The notes under the pieces were generated by a model that was given only the letters and a program-made list of their open reading frames with translations, was not told where the DNA came from and did no database searches. The translations under genes and the position numbers were made by a program. Of a stretch of DNA of 64,000 nt, positions 22,885 through 44,160 are shown piece by piece (position 1 is the stretch's first letter; every line of letters begins with the position of its first letter). The DNA lies in the NCBI GenBank assembly GCA_030159075.1, contig BROG01000027.1:2179501-2243500 (forward strand). Direction: 5' to 3'. The DNA is from Atrina japonica. Taxonomy: Eukaryota > Mollusca > Bivalvia > Pterioida > Pinnidae.

Positions 22885-22945
22885 AATCCAATTGTGTGTG
22901 TGGGTGCATGTTTGCATGTGAATGTGTGTATGTGTTATTTATTTT
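22885..22945. repeat. GT-type microsatellite
   Basis: tgtgtgtgtgggtgcatgtt-type simple sequence. Confidence 0.6.
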
Positions 22946-23063
22946 ATTGTAATATCTTTGTCTTGAAGAAGGGATAGGTCGTTCCGAAAATTTGACACCA
23001 TTTTTGTCTTTGTTGTTAGTCATTTTAGTGCTTTATATATATATATATATATAAAATATCAAA

Positions 23064-23206
23064 CAGTGGAACTCTCTTGAGAGACTGAAATGTGGTCTTT
23101 CAAGATAGATCTCTTAATAGAGATTTTATTTAAAGAATTCTCTAACCAAGTGGTTTTCACAATGTTGTCTTAAAAGACAGGTGGTCTTTAGAGACAGGTT
23201 CCACTG
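23064..23206. mobile_element. MITE, CAGTGGAAC family
   Basis: Ends CAGTGGAACTCTCTTGAGAG and inverted ...GACAGGTTCCACTG-TA. The interior has aaaagacaggtggtcttta-type motifs shared with 33475-33621, 36908-38062 and 48399-48563. It is preceded by an AT run. Confidence 0.75.
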
Positions 23207-24411
23207 TAACTGATCAGCATGTGTCATGTCAGAGTCATACCTAGCAAATGATAAGGGTCGCGTCTTTCAGGTGCCCTTCAAAGGTAGTCAGATATAGTAG
23301 TCCACACCTCAGAGATTACAGGATTTATCTCCCATTTACTGAGTTATCTCCTCTTTATAGTAGGTATCTTGTAAAGATGTATGTGGGCAAATTTTTCTTT
23401 TTCTGCTAAAAAAATAAATCCTTATACACCTTACAAACCTAGGTAAAATTTAGGACAAGACCTGACATGGCTATTTTGCAAACTTTCCCATTATAACGTC
23501 AGAATTCAATGGTCCGTCAAATATTTTTGTGATTATGTTGTCACAATTGAATGACATCTAAATGCACATTGAGAGCCACCTGTCAGACATGTAGCGCCAT
23601 GTCTATTAGCCACGCACACTGAAAGATCAGTCTGTTGTTGATGGTGTTTGCCACAAACAAAGCAATTAATGTGCGTCAGCTTAACTTATTTGCTGAAGTT
23701 ATGAAAAACAAGAAATATAAAACTTAATATCCGGCTTAGTTATTCTTTCAATTTAATTATAAGCATTGATTCACTGTCATATTGCGTAAAAGTGTGCAAA
23801 TTCAGGGCAACATGAAAAAAATATAGAATCAATACTTGAATAACTCAAAATGTCTTGGAACACATGGCTCCCCAATGCACGTTAAAAGGGGATGCAATTT
23901 TTAAAGCATTGCTGAGTCCAGATATTTTTTTCAATTTTAGATAATTTAGAATAAGAAAGTAATAATACTTGGAATTTCATGATATTCTGCAAAAATCACC
24001 TTTAATTCATTTACACAATTAAAAAAACCAAATGTATGAATTTAAGTGTGCAAAATGAAAATGACAAAAATGAGTTGCTGAAATAGATGACAATAAATAT
24101 ATATGTAAATACACGATATGTAAATCTCGGAGATATGATTTGTCAACACTTAATTATATACATCTCTAGGTGTACAGAGCTTTAGTAGCACTCTCTCAAC
24201 AATACGTCAATTAACAATATATCATAACAATCTCAGGACTTTTTAGAGTCTATAGGCATTTTATATTTGAATTGTTGTCACAGATTCAAGAATATTATAA
24301 ATATACAGACATCCATGTAAACACTTGATGAAGCAAGATACACAGCAGTTTGTCATCGGGGAGATAGATCATAACTGATTTATTTTTATGTTATGTTTGA
24401 AACCTGGCACT

Positions 24412-24439
24412 CTAACCATGTGATTGATCACATGGTTAG
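24412..24439. repeat. Perfect 28-bp palindrome
   Basis: Arms CTAACCATGTGAT and ATCACATGGTTAG, 13 bp each with a 2-nt spacer and no mismatch. It is isolated and not inside a recognised element. Confidence 0.9.
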
Positions 24440-24664
24440 TAATTTTAATCATTAGTGTCAAGATTCAAAGGAAGTAACCCAAGATATTCAGCTGTGGTGC
24501 AAATATCCTGGGTTGTATTGTAATGTTGAAGATAATGTTAAACGATTCAATTTCATGTCAAGAAGGACAAAAAAGTATTAAACACTGAATTCCTTTACTA
24601 ATTGCTTACTTTCTCTTAGCCATTACATCTTTAATGTTAGCAGAAAATTTTATTTTGATTGATT

Positions 24665-24890
24665 TACACCACTCTCATAAATTTTTCAGATTGTGGCGGC
24701 CAGTTTTGAATGTCTGAGGAGAGAATCCAGTTTTAACAAGTACCTGGGAAGAGACCACTGGCCTTCCGCAAGTAAACTGGCAAACTTTCTCAAAAAAATC
24801 AGCTAAGGTTGCAGTGGGGCTTGAACATGCGCCGAATAGAAGTGAAAGACCACTCAACCATGGAGACCCAGAAATTTCATCCTGATACAA
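24665..24890 (-). mobile_element. tRNA-derived SINE, copy 2 (A and B boxes present)
   Basis: On the minus strand the head begins near 24880 with TGGTTGAGTGGTC (A-box fit), followed by GTTCAAGCCCC (B box) about 40 bp later and the body shared with 10815-10992 (ttactt gcggaaggccag in minus reading). Both Pol III boxes are present. Confidence 0.75.
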
Positions 24891-25554
24891 CAATTATAGA
24901 GGATACAAGAGCCTGGTGTATACAAGTAACAAGTTGTTGATCTAACTTAAAACATGACATAAAAAAAACATAGCACCAAACAACAAAATGGTCATATGAT
25001 CACAGAATAGCTGAAAATTATATTTATGAAATGATGCGTAGTTTAACAGAGATGACTACTGGCATAAATTCAAAAAAGAAATTTCAAATTTATGTCTGGA
25101 GAGAATTAAAAATTCAGGCAATGTCTTTAAACCTTAATTTGGCATTACATTTGAAATTTCAAGGGACATAACTCTAAAATTGTGATAGTAATAACGTTAA
25201 TCTTGACTTACACAATATTCGTGTTTAAAGCTTGCTATATGATTTGGTTTAAGTTTACATACGGTAAATAAAACCATAGTTTAATTATTTCCTGCATTAT
25301 CTAAAAAATATACTTGCAAGTTTGAACTTTTGTTTGAATGTGTACCTAAATACAAACATATATGTTTCTGTCAAGTAAAATCAGACAACATGGCAAACTG
25401 GTACTTTAACTTTTATAAAACCTGAATAATAAAGGTAAAAAAAAAAAAATCTTGAAAGTAAATATCCCCCCCCTCTAAAATAAAATCTCAGTCGAGACAA
25501 TATATTAAGTTTAACAGATGTGTTTAATGTGATTACCGGTAAATACAAGAGCAT

Positions 25555-25700
25555 TGAATACTGTAAACGTGGAAATTTTCGCCCCGGATTATTTTTTCCT
25601 TTCACGACAGAAAACAAATTCATCCTAAATTCGCCCTTAATCACTATAGTTTCATGAATGGCATGTATGTCCATACTTCAACAATTTAGCTTCCATTTTA
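25555..25700. mobile_element. MITE fragment, TACTGTAAAC family
   Basis: Starts atactgtaaacgtggaaatt. The same terminus opens the element at 32188. The right end is unclear here. Confidence 0.45.
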
Positions 25701-26062
25701 AATTTGCCTTCTCATCTAAGGGCAAACATTAAAAAGCAATGAACATTACTAGATACAGTACTCAATAATCAAGGAAAAAAAAAAAACAAAAAAAGGGGAT
25801 CACATAAAATCTCAATGTTTTCTGATTTGATATTTTGAATGCTAACTAAACCTGCTTGTCTAAATATGAATCACACACACAATAAAACATCCAATTAACA
25901 AAGCTATTTTTAGATAATAATTTCTGTGGTCAAAATGAATGTAAAATGTATAATTTGGTAATGACAAAATAAAAACTGAATTTAAACACATAAACTTAAA
26001 AATAATAAATTATTGTACATTGATGATTAATAATACTGAGCAAACAATTCACATTTGTAACA

Positions 26063-26156
26063 TTGTGAGATTGAGACTCGACAAGTCTACTGATATTTTT
26101 ACCGTTTAAAACTTCCCACTTTGTGAGATTAGAGACTTGACAAATCTTTTGACATT

Positions 26157-26179
<23 letters not shown>
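26063..26179. repeat. 58-bp tandem duplication across the GLIS2 stop codon
   Basis: Copy A 26063-26120 (ttgtgagattgagactcgac... acttcccactttg) and copy B 26121-26179 (ttgtgagattagagacttga... gttcccactttg). The GLIS2 stop (26157-26159) and the codons just before it are in copy B; copy A is in the 3' UTR. Confidence 0.75.
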
Positions 26180-36203
<10,024 letters not shown>

Positions 36204-36215
<12 letters not shown>

Positions 36216-36306
36216 ACTGTGAAGACTGCAATTGTCAACAGTCAAACTGATGTCAATACTATTGCCTCTCAGTGTCACCTCTTTTACTGTCAGGTATCAC
36301 TGATCA
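36204..36306 (-). CDS. GLIS2: GLIS2 exon with start codon (5' UTR plus MKSE)
   Basis: Acceptor CTACCTTCCACAG before 36306 and donor GAG/GTAAGT at 36203-36202. The frame that joins the next exon in phase 0 contains only one ATG (36215-36213), reading MKSE. An in-frame TGA lies upstream within the exon, so the rest is 5' UTR. A second acceptor (ACAG before 36286) would skip that TGA and allow a longer N-terminus from an upstream exon. Confidence 0.6.
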
Positions 36307-36907
36307 CCTGTGGAAGGTAGATTTGATTTATATACATGTATTTTACCTGTCATTAACACCTATTTCGACAAATTGGATCAGTTAGTTAACAGAACGCCAA
36401 CATTTATGACTCAGATCTTTGAAAAATTGATGAATTAAATTGATGACACAGTTTATGGGAAATATTAATGAATGAAATGGAAGTACATTTGTAGGTGTGA
36501 CCTTTGAAATATACAGTAGGTCAGTAGGTAAGCTACTGTAAATGACTGATGCGTTTTTATTGAAGTCAAGTACGTACATCATTTTTGTTTTTACAATATA
36601 ATATAAAGGAGTTAATTTACAAGACATGAAATTTATATCAACACATAGAGCAGTTACATTAAATTGCAAAACCTTTAATCAAGATATCTAGAAAGACACA
36701 TCACATATATCGTAAAATGAAAAGTACATATAGATTTGTTCCTGTTTTGTTTCATAGACCTGTACCAGTTTGAAAACATACTAGTACTGGCACCAAACCT
36801 TTACTTTCATCCATCCTTCATATCAGTAATTTACAATTTATTTACATCGGTCAAATTCCATTGTGTCTTGAAACTTATCAGATTTCTTATTTTTCTTATT
36901 TTCACTA

Positions 36908-38062
36908 CAGTAGAACATACCTTGAGAAACTACAATTTCTGCTACAGAAATGTGGGAGATCAATATAGGTAGTCTCTCAAGACAGGTGGTCTCTCAAGAC
37001 AGGTGGTCTCTCAAGACAGGTGGTCTCTCAAGACAGTTGGTCTCTCAAACAGGTAGTCCCTCAAGACAGTTGGACTATCAAAACAGGTAGTCTCTAAAGA
37101 CAGGTGGTCTTTCAAGACAGGTAGTCTCTAAAGACAGGTGGTTTCTCATGACAGTTGGTCTCTCAAACAGGTAGTCCCTCAAGACAGTTGGACTATCAAA
37201 ACAGGTAGTCTCTAAAGACAGGTGGTCTTTCAAGACAGGTAGTCTCTAAAGACAGGTGGTTTCTCATGAAAGGTGGCCTCTCATGACAGGTTGTATCTCA
37301 AGACAGGTGGACTATCAAAACAGGTATTCTCTCCTATCAGATGACCTCTTATGACAGGTGGACTATCAAAACAGGTATTCTCTCCTATCAGATGACCTCT
37401 TATGACAGGTGGACTATCAAAACAGGTATTCTCTCCTATCAGATGACCTCTTATGACAGGTGGACTATCAAAACAGGTATTCTCTCCTATCAGATGGTCT
37501 CTTATGACAGGTGGACTATCAAAACAGGTATTCTCTCAAGTCAGATGGTCTCTTAAGACAGGTGCACTAACAAAACAGTGGGTTTCTCAAGACAGGTGGT
37601 TTCTCAAGACAGATAGTTTCTCATGACCGGTGAACTATCAAAACAGGTAGTTTCTCACGACCGGTGAACTATCAAAACAGGTAGTTTCTCATGACTGGTG
37701 AACTATCAAAACTGGTAGTTTCTCCAGACTGGTTAACTATCAAAACAGGTAGTCTCTCAAGACTGGTGAACTACCAAAACAGGTGATTTCTCAAGTCAAG
37801 TTGACTACCAAAACAAGTGGTTTCTCAAGACAGGTGAACTACCAAAACAGGTGATTTCTCAAGTCAAGTTGACTATCAAAACAAGTGGTTTCTCAAGACA
37901 GGTGGTCTCTCAAGACCAGTACATGTGGTCTCTAAAGAAGGTAATGTCTCAAGACAGGTGGTCTCTCATAAAAACTTAACTCAATGATATATTTAACTGA
38001 GTGCTTCTCAAAATGTGCTCTCAAAATAAAGGTTGTCTTTAGTGACAAGATAGGATCTACTG
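36908..38062. mobile_element. CAGTAGAAC-family MITE expanded by an internal minisatellite
   Basis: TA-CAGTAGAACATACCTTGAG at left and ...ACAAGATAGGATCTACTG-TA at right. The interior is a long array of ggtggtctctcaagaca-type units (about 18 bp), including a regular higher-order block at about 37300-37560 with a 51-bp period (ggtggactatcaaaacaggt, attctctcctatcagatgac, ctcttatgaca). Confidence 0.8.
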
Positions 38063-38524
38063 TATCATGAAATGCTTCTGTTAAGTGAAATGACACAGGA
38101 TCTTTTGATTGCAAGTCAAATAATGTACTACCAGTTCACCATAATTGGTTCAGAAAGAATAAAATGAAGGATATCAAGATCATTTACAACTATTCAAATA
38201 CATGACTTCATGAGTTCTACAAAATATGGTAACTATGGAAACCAACCATTTTACTGTCATCTTGGCATGGTTTTGTGGAATATGGGTTTTGACCACTTTA
38301 TCCATAAACTGTCTTGTTCCTGTAATAAAGATAATAGAAACTTTAATAAAGATGGACCTTCAACTTGCCTTCAAGTGGGGGCAATAAATGGGGACTGCAT
38401 ATAAGATGGAATAAGCTTCAAATGCAGGGGTTGAAAAATTTTGGGTAAAATTGGTCAACACTTTATTTTTGCACTTTGAACTAGTCAGTATTAAAGATGG
38501 ATTTAATAGCAAAGTTCTACTATA

Positions 38525-38699
38525 CACATTAGAATCTTATTATCTCAAAATTCACAGGACTGCCCCAATTACATTTTTGTACTTTGATATATCCGAGATA
38601 TCCGGAATTCAAGATAACTGTTATTTTAATTACAACCTTGACCATTATCTGGAATTTCAACTCATCTGATTTGGGCATAATGAGATTCAATCAATTGTA
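38525..38699. mobile_element. MITE, CAGTGAAATCTC family, copy 2 (diverged)
   Basis: Left acacattagaatcttattat, right ttgggcataatgagattcaa, with the same interior order (ctcaaaattcacaggac, tatccgagatatccggaatt) as 31085-31270. Confidence 0.6.
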
Positions 38700-38709
38700 C
38701 ATGTATGTG

Positions 38710-38714
<5 letters not shown>

Positions 38715-38781
<67 letters not shown>
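38715..38781. repeat. AT dinucleotide microsatellite
   Basis: Uninterrupted (TA)n of about 65 bp. Confidence 0.97.
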
Positions 38782-38785
<4 letters not shown>

Positions 38786-39512
38786 TTTGTTGAACTCAGT
38801 GTTTCAGACACAATTGTCCTATTTTCACCTGAGCTATGGATGCAATTCTTTTACAAACAATGCAATAAATAATAGTTTTAAAATTATCAAAACATATCAG
38901 CACTAATAAATGAAATTTTATGAATCTGTGTTATACCACCGTTATGGCTTGCAAGATACAGTGAGTAACAATAAATGAGCAGGTACATGTTTAAGTTAGC
39001 ATGACTTTCAAAACATGTCCCTCCTTCTGGTACTCTCTTTTCATATAGATCTATTGCACATCTGAGTAATTTTAATTAATCTAGAATTTGGTTTGACCTG
39101 TACTTTTTTATGTTGCTTTGTGACCTAGACTTTTGACCTTGATAAACAATAGACATATCTATAGTATGTGTGCCAAGTTTGAGAGTCCAAGGTACAATCC
39201 TTTGGTCTGTACCTTACTTACAATTTGTGGACAGATGCACAGACAGACAACTGTGTACCATAATATGTCCATCTAAGTATATGCAGGTGTCTTGTTATCA
39301 AATCACACACCTTAATTCAAAACAATACAAGGTAATCGACATATATCAAAGGATGGGCGCCGGCAATCAACGTATACTGCCGACTTTCAATCCTCCGCAT
39401 TTCACACTTTATTTCTGTTTTATGTTACATGTAATTAATTTGGTATTTACACTAAGTCTATTTCAATAAGCAGCTACATCAATGGTACATGATACATCTG
39501 TCCAAACGCCAT

Positions 39513-39627
39513 CATAAATTGTGATATCCACTAATTATTATAAATTGTGATATCCACTAATTATTATAAATTGTGATATCCACTAATTATTATAAATTGT
39601 GATATCCACTAATTATTATAAATTGTG
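39513..39627. repeat. 26-bp tandem repeat, about 4.4 copies
   Basis: Unit ataaattgtgatatccacta plus attatt, essentially identical copies. Confidence 0.95.
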
Positions 39628-39854
39628 ACATTAGAGATCTTTATTTTGGAGTGAGGAACATGACTCCTTAACCAGTCTAGGTAAAAGAAATGATTTAACT
39701 ACCTAACAAACTTGATCTAATGTCAGACATGACAAATTTCTATTGAATTTTAACAAATAAAGTCCCATAACTCTGTAACATAAAAATATAAAGAATCAAA
39801 TTAAATGGTGTCTAGTCTTCATCGTATGGAACCAAACATTGTATAATAAAGAGC

Positions 39855-40847
39855 TGCGCTTTCAGAGCGCATGATACGCCCGTCTACCTTGAGGTCTTTT
39901 CAAATACATTTGAAATGAAATATGAGACTTTTAATACCATGTTACATGATCAGTTTTCAATATAAAATCAGTCAGCATCTCCAATCTGCATCGTAAAATT
40001 TCTTTCAAAAGTTTATTTAACAGAAAATTATAAATTCATTTGGTTTGTTTATACAAATCACAAGGAAGAATCTTTGATTTAAACTATGGTGACCTACACT
40101 TTTTTTAATTATCAAACTTCAGTTTTTGGGGGGAATTTATTCATATGGCATACTAGAGATATAAATATACTGAGGTATAAATTTTATGTCACAAACCTTT
40201 ATTCTTACAACAATGATATCCATATTAACTTGTGATCAGAGAAAAAGACTTCATTAGTGCTACTTTCCAAACAAATATCAAATCAATATGTAGAGGCATA
40301 GAAAGGGATAATTTTAAAAAAATTACTAAGTCAAGGTGCCATAACTCTGCACAAAATCATCTGACCGGAACCAAATTTGAACTTGATCTGTAACTCATTT
40401 AGATACAATGATATATCAAATCAATATGTAGAGGCATTGCAAAGAAAAGGTGCAGAAAGGGATATTTTTTAAAAATTTACTAAGTTAAGGGGCCATAACT
40501 CTGCACAAAATCCTCTGACCGGAACCAAATTTGAAGTTGATCTGTAAATCATCTAGATAAACCAAATATCAAATATCAACTCACTATGTTGAAGCATTAC
40601 AAAGAAAAACTGAAAACTGTTATTTTTCAAATATTTGCGTATTTCCAAGGACCATAACTCAGCAACAGAAAATCAGAATTTAATCAAAATCGAAAGGGAG
40701 CTTGCAATTATGTTAAGAAACAAACTACCAAAAATTCATTGAAATCTGTTGAGGCGTTTTTGAGTTACAGTGCGAAGTGTAGACGACATATAGACAGACA
40801 ATGGTATACAATAATACGTCCCGTCAAAATTGACGAGCGTATAAAAA
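39855..40847. repeat. Dispersed repeat with three internal units
   Basis: Opens gagctgcgctttcagagcgc, then atgatacgcccg, and closes acaataatacgtcccgtcaa plus aattgacgagcgtataaa. Inside are three diverged units carrying ccataactctgcacaaaatc and ctgaccggaaccaaatttga (40285-40440, 40440-40600, 40600-40740). No coding. Confidence 0.6.
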
Positions 40848-41505
40848 TATCATTAGGATCCGTAAAAGTAACCTGCGTCAGGATAAGGTTATGATTGGTG
40901 CACGAGTTGGGGCTGTTCAGCAAATGATTACAAGTAGTTATGCAAGTTAAAATGAGAAGTGAAGCTGTGAACATCTATGAAATGTTTTAAAGGAGTATCA
41001 AACGTTGGTCCCTTTTAGTGTGCCTACAGTTACTTGATCCTTTTCATATTCACAAACTTGAAGGGGCTTTACACATGGGAAGACTTCCTACTACCGGTAA
41101 GTTAAGTTGAAATTGACTTATTTGTACTGGAGTAAAAAGTACAAACCAAAGGCCTGAATGGCCACAATGGCAGTGAACAACTGCAGCTTTGAAAAACTTA
41201 CCATCTAGTAAAATTTAGTGGACATGCATCCGTAGACTAGCTCATGAAATAGGTTTCTACCATAACTCGTATTGCTATATCACTCTCAAGCGGTTGTATA
41301 AAAGAAGCTGCAGTTAGTTAAACATTTACAATTAGCCAACAGAGCTGAACAAATCTCATTGGTCGAGCCCGCATTACTACTGTAATGAAAATGTTTGTAC
41401 ATGAAGTTGCACCAGACCAGTTGCCGGCGGTAAAAGTTGGCGATTAAAGTAACTGGAGGGAAAGGGGTCTGTTAATGAAGTCTCTAACAATGTTGGGTTA
41501 CCTAC

Positions 41506-41559
41506 CTTTGACATATTGACGTAATCTGGAGATTGGAGCAACGTACAAGTTTGATGCAT
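41506..41559 (-). other. Possible upstream alternative GLIS2 first exon
   Basis: An ATG at 41559-41557 opens MHQTCTLLQSPDYVNMSK and ends in phase 0 at a good donor (CAAAG/GTAGGT). Joined directly to the exon at 34380 it would stay in frame. Joined to the exon at 36306 it would meet a stop, making it 5' UTR. Support is only the donor and frame. Confidence 0.22.
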
Positions 41560-41584
41560 TCATGAGAGTCCAAACCTGATAGCG

Positions 41585-41775
41585 TCTAGAAACAGATTCC
41601 AAAACTGTTGTACATTGTTAGCTGATTATCATGTTTATCAAACTCTCATTAATTTTCAAAATCTGAAAAGATACTTCGTAAACCTGATGTTTTTTCACAT
41701 TTTGAAAATTAACTAACTCAAGTTAGATAAACATGAGAATCACCTAACACTCGTTGTAGAATCTCTAGGGTACAG
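41585..41775. mobile_element. Foldback element with about 60-bp arms
   Basis: The left arm gtctagaaacagattccaaa, tgttagctgattatcatgtt, tatcaaactc is inverted at right (ttagataaacatgagaatca, cctaacactcgttgtagaat, ctctaggg), around a centre with ttttcaaaatctgaaaa and its complement. Confidence 0.7.
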
Positions 41776-42779
41776 GAGTAACAATGCATAGATCACAACA
41801 AATCTCACAGTAGTTTCTCGACTTTGTTTTACAGTATCAAGCCATTCGGTGATACAATAGGTAATCTCAAAATGCTATACAAAATGTCACACCTGATAAA
41901 GCAAACCTGCAAGTCATACTATCTTTTTTGATACTCTAATCGACATCAATTGATTGTAATTTATTCTTGTTAATTGTTTATTGAGAATTTAAACTCAGAA
42001 AACCCCAAGACATGCAGAGATAATAAAAACATTGTACTGCTTACGTAATTGTTAATTTAACATCTCAGTTTAACGAAAATAATATTTTAAATTCCAATCG
42101 CACTTACAAAATACATAATAAATATGATATATGTTGCTGTTTTACCCACAAAAATCTCGAGTGTGAGTATGACATCATTTAACATGTAAATGATGCACAT
42201 CGATATGCATCCTACGACAATTACGTGCCGCTTATATCACTGATAACAGGAAGTTTGTAAATAACAAAATTAACTTGTTTTGAAAATATTTTAGTGCAAT
42301 AGGTAAAAACCATACAGTTTTTTTATCCAAAAGAAGTAGTTGACAAAAACGAGAGAGAAAGTGGGTAGGTTTACTAGATACCAGCTACAATTGAAATCCC
42401 TATCATGGAACTATACCAATATTGACAGGAGTCTAAAATTTGGTATTCAGCTGCAGCTCCAACAAAAATTAAATCAATGCTATGAATCTTTGTATTCATG
42501 GGAGTGTTGAAAGTTAAGATCCAAATGTGCTTTGATGGTTTGATTATCAAAATTATCACTCTAGTTTAATTTCCCTACAAAATCATGATAGGTGTTATGA
42601 CAAATGCAAGACACACTGAATCTTATTATTAAAAAAATAGTTTTAGGGTATCAAGTTGTTTCGAAACTGCAGAAATGGTAGAAAATCTGCACCATCTCTA
42701 TAATGTTGAATGTTTAGGTATTTAACACCATAACATGTAGGCTAAGAATTTGAAAAAGAAGTATTTTTTATTTACCTAA

Positions 42780-43080
42780 TGAACTTGACATTTGACCCCA
42801 TGACCTTGAATCAAAAAGATCTTCAGATAATTTTAAAACATTCTCATATATCTACATGTATATGTATGAATACAAAAGTCAATATGAGTTAATAGACTTC
42901 TGTATAGAACTAAACCCAATATCACAATATTATTTGAAGCACTCCCTGAGATGGCTCGTTTTGTTTTATTTTCATTCATAAACTTTTTAGAAAGTGACTT
43001 AACAACTATGCCTATAAATGTGAAAGAAACCTGATCACTGGCTAATAAAAAAAGATTTTTAAAGATCTACATGAACCATG
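42780..43080. repeat. Dispersed repeat fragments (family A)
   Basis: gacatttgaccccatgacct, agatcttcagataatttt and agcactccctgagatggctc match the family at 1026 in order. A further copy runs at about 43322-43510 (ccttttacctcatgaccttg, aatgatcttcagatatttt). Confidence 0.5.
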
Positions 43081-43097
43081 TTATGGTCCTTTTTTGA

Positions 43098-43099
<2 letters not shown>

Positions 43100-43172
<73 letters not shown>
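43100..43172. repeat. Two AT runs separated by ACC
   Basis: (TA)n 43101-43131, then acc, then (TA)n 43134-43172. Both are self-complementary. Confidence 0.95.
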
Positions 43173-43174
<2 letters not shown>

Positions 43175-43894
43175 TAACCCCTTTCCATTGACAAACTTTT
43201 TACAGGTGCACATGGGATTAGTTCTAGTTAAGTTTGGTAAAAATTGGCCTGTTGGTTCTTGAGATGTTTAAAATGTAAAAAATCACAAAAACTTTACCTT
43301 TTTACTTAGGTGCCTGTTACATTAACCTTTTACCTCATGACCTTGAAACTTTGTCACAATGATCTTCAGATATTTTGTAACAACTTTCTAGTACATGTAT
43401 ATCTTTGTATAAACTGGCAGACAGATTTGAGATAATTGATAAAACTGTACCCTATATGTATGTCGTGTACCCCATGTCATTTTGACCAAATTTGATTTCA
43501 TTCACAAATTTTGTAAACCCTTTGACTGCTACATTACTAGAGTCAATATAGGCCCTTACTGCAGCATTAATTATTCATAATTTAAAGAAATCATGATACA
43601 TGTTTTGATTTCAGATAATTCAAAAAGTGTACATGATATAGAGATAAAATATACATCAAAATGTTTGCCAGTGTTTATACTTTATAAAGATACTGTCATA
43701 TCTTGAGTAATATGTCACTATCACCTGTACAGGTAAAAATCCTGTATGACAACATCTACAATGATGAGTCAGAAAAACAACTTTAGTTGTGCATAGCACC
43801 GAGTGACTATTAATGGTGGCACAATAATAGTTGTGCATGGCAGTTTAAGGTTTAATATTGAAATCTGATGATTGTGATTTGGTTCATGATAAGA

Positions 43895-44160
43895 AGATTT
43901 TTAATGATGTATCATTTTTTATACACTTTTTGGCCCCTGTTGGAGCCCTGGCCTATGGGTCCTTACCCTTTTTTATTTGTACACTTTATGTAATTTCATA
44001 AGGGGATAGTTCCTGCCAAGTTTGGTTAAAATTGGCCCATTGGTTCTAAAAGAGAAGTCCAAAATGTCTAAATGTTAACAATGAACCCCGCATGGGAACA
44101 GACAAAAAGCAATCGCAAAAGGTCACACTGTGAGCCTATGGCTCAGGTGACCTAGAAATA
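43895..44160. repeat. Dispersed repeat fragment (family B), copy 2
   Basis: tgggtccttacccttttt, ccaagtttggttaaaattgg, ggttctaaaagagaagtcca and ggctcaggtgacctagaaat, in the same order as at 20660-20840. A partial copy is at 43175-43270. Confidence 0.6.

Larger units (their letters stand above)
14531..26062. other. Intergenic interval, no protein gene recognised
   Basis: Between the TRPM start and the GLIS2 stop. Apart from the elements listed separately (about 15.1-19.1, 20.3-20.8, 22, 23.1, 24.4 and 24.7 kb) I see AT-rich sequence with no exon-like frames. Confidence 0.5.

Noticed and set aside
37341..37556. Plus frame repeating MTSYDRWTIKTGILSYQ
   Set aside because: It is the translation of the 51-bp minisatellite unit inside the MITE.
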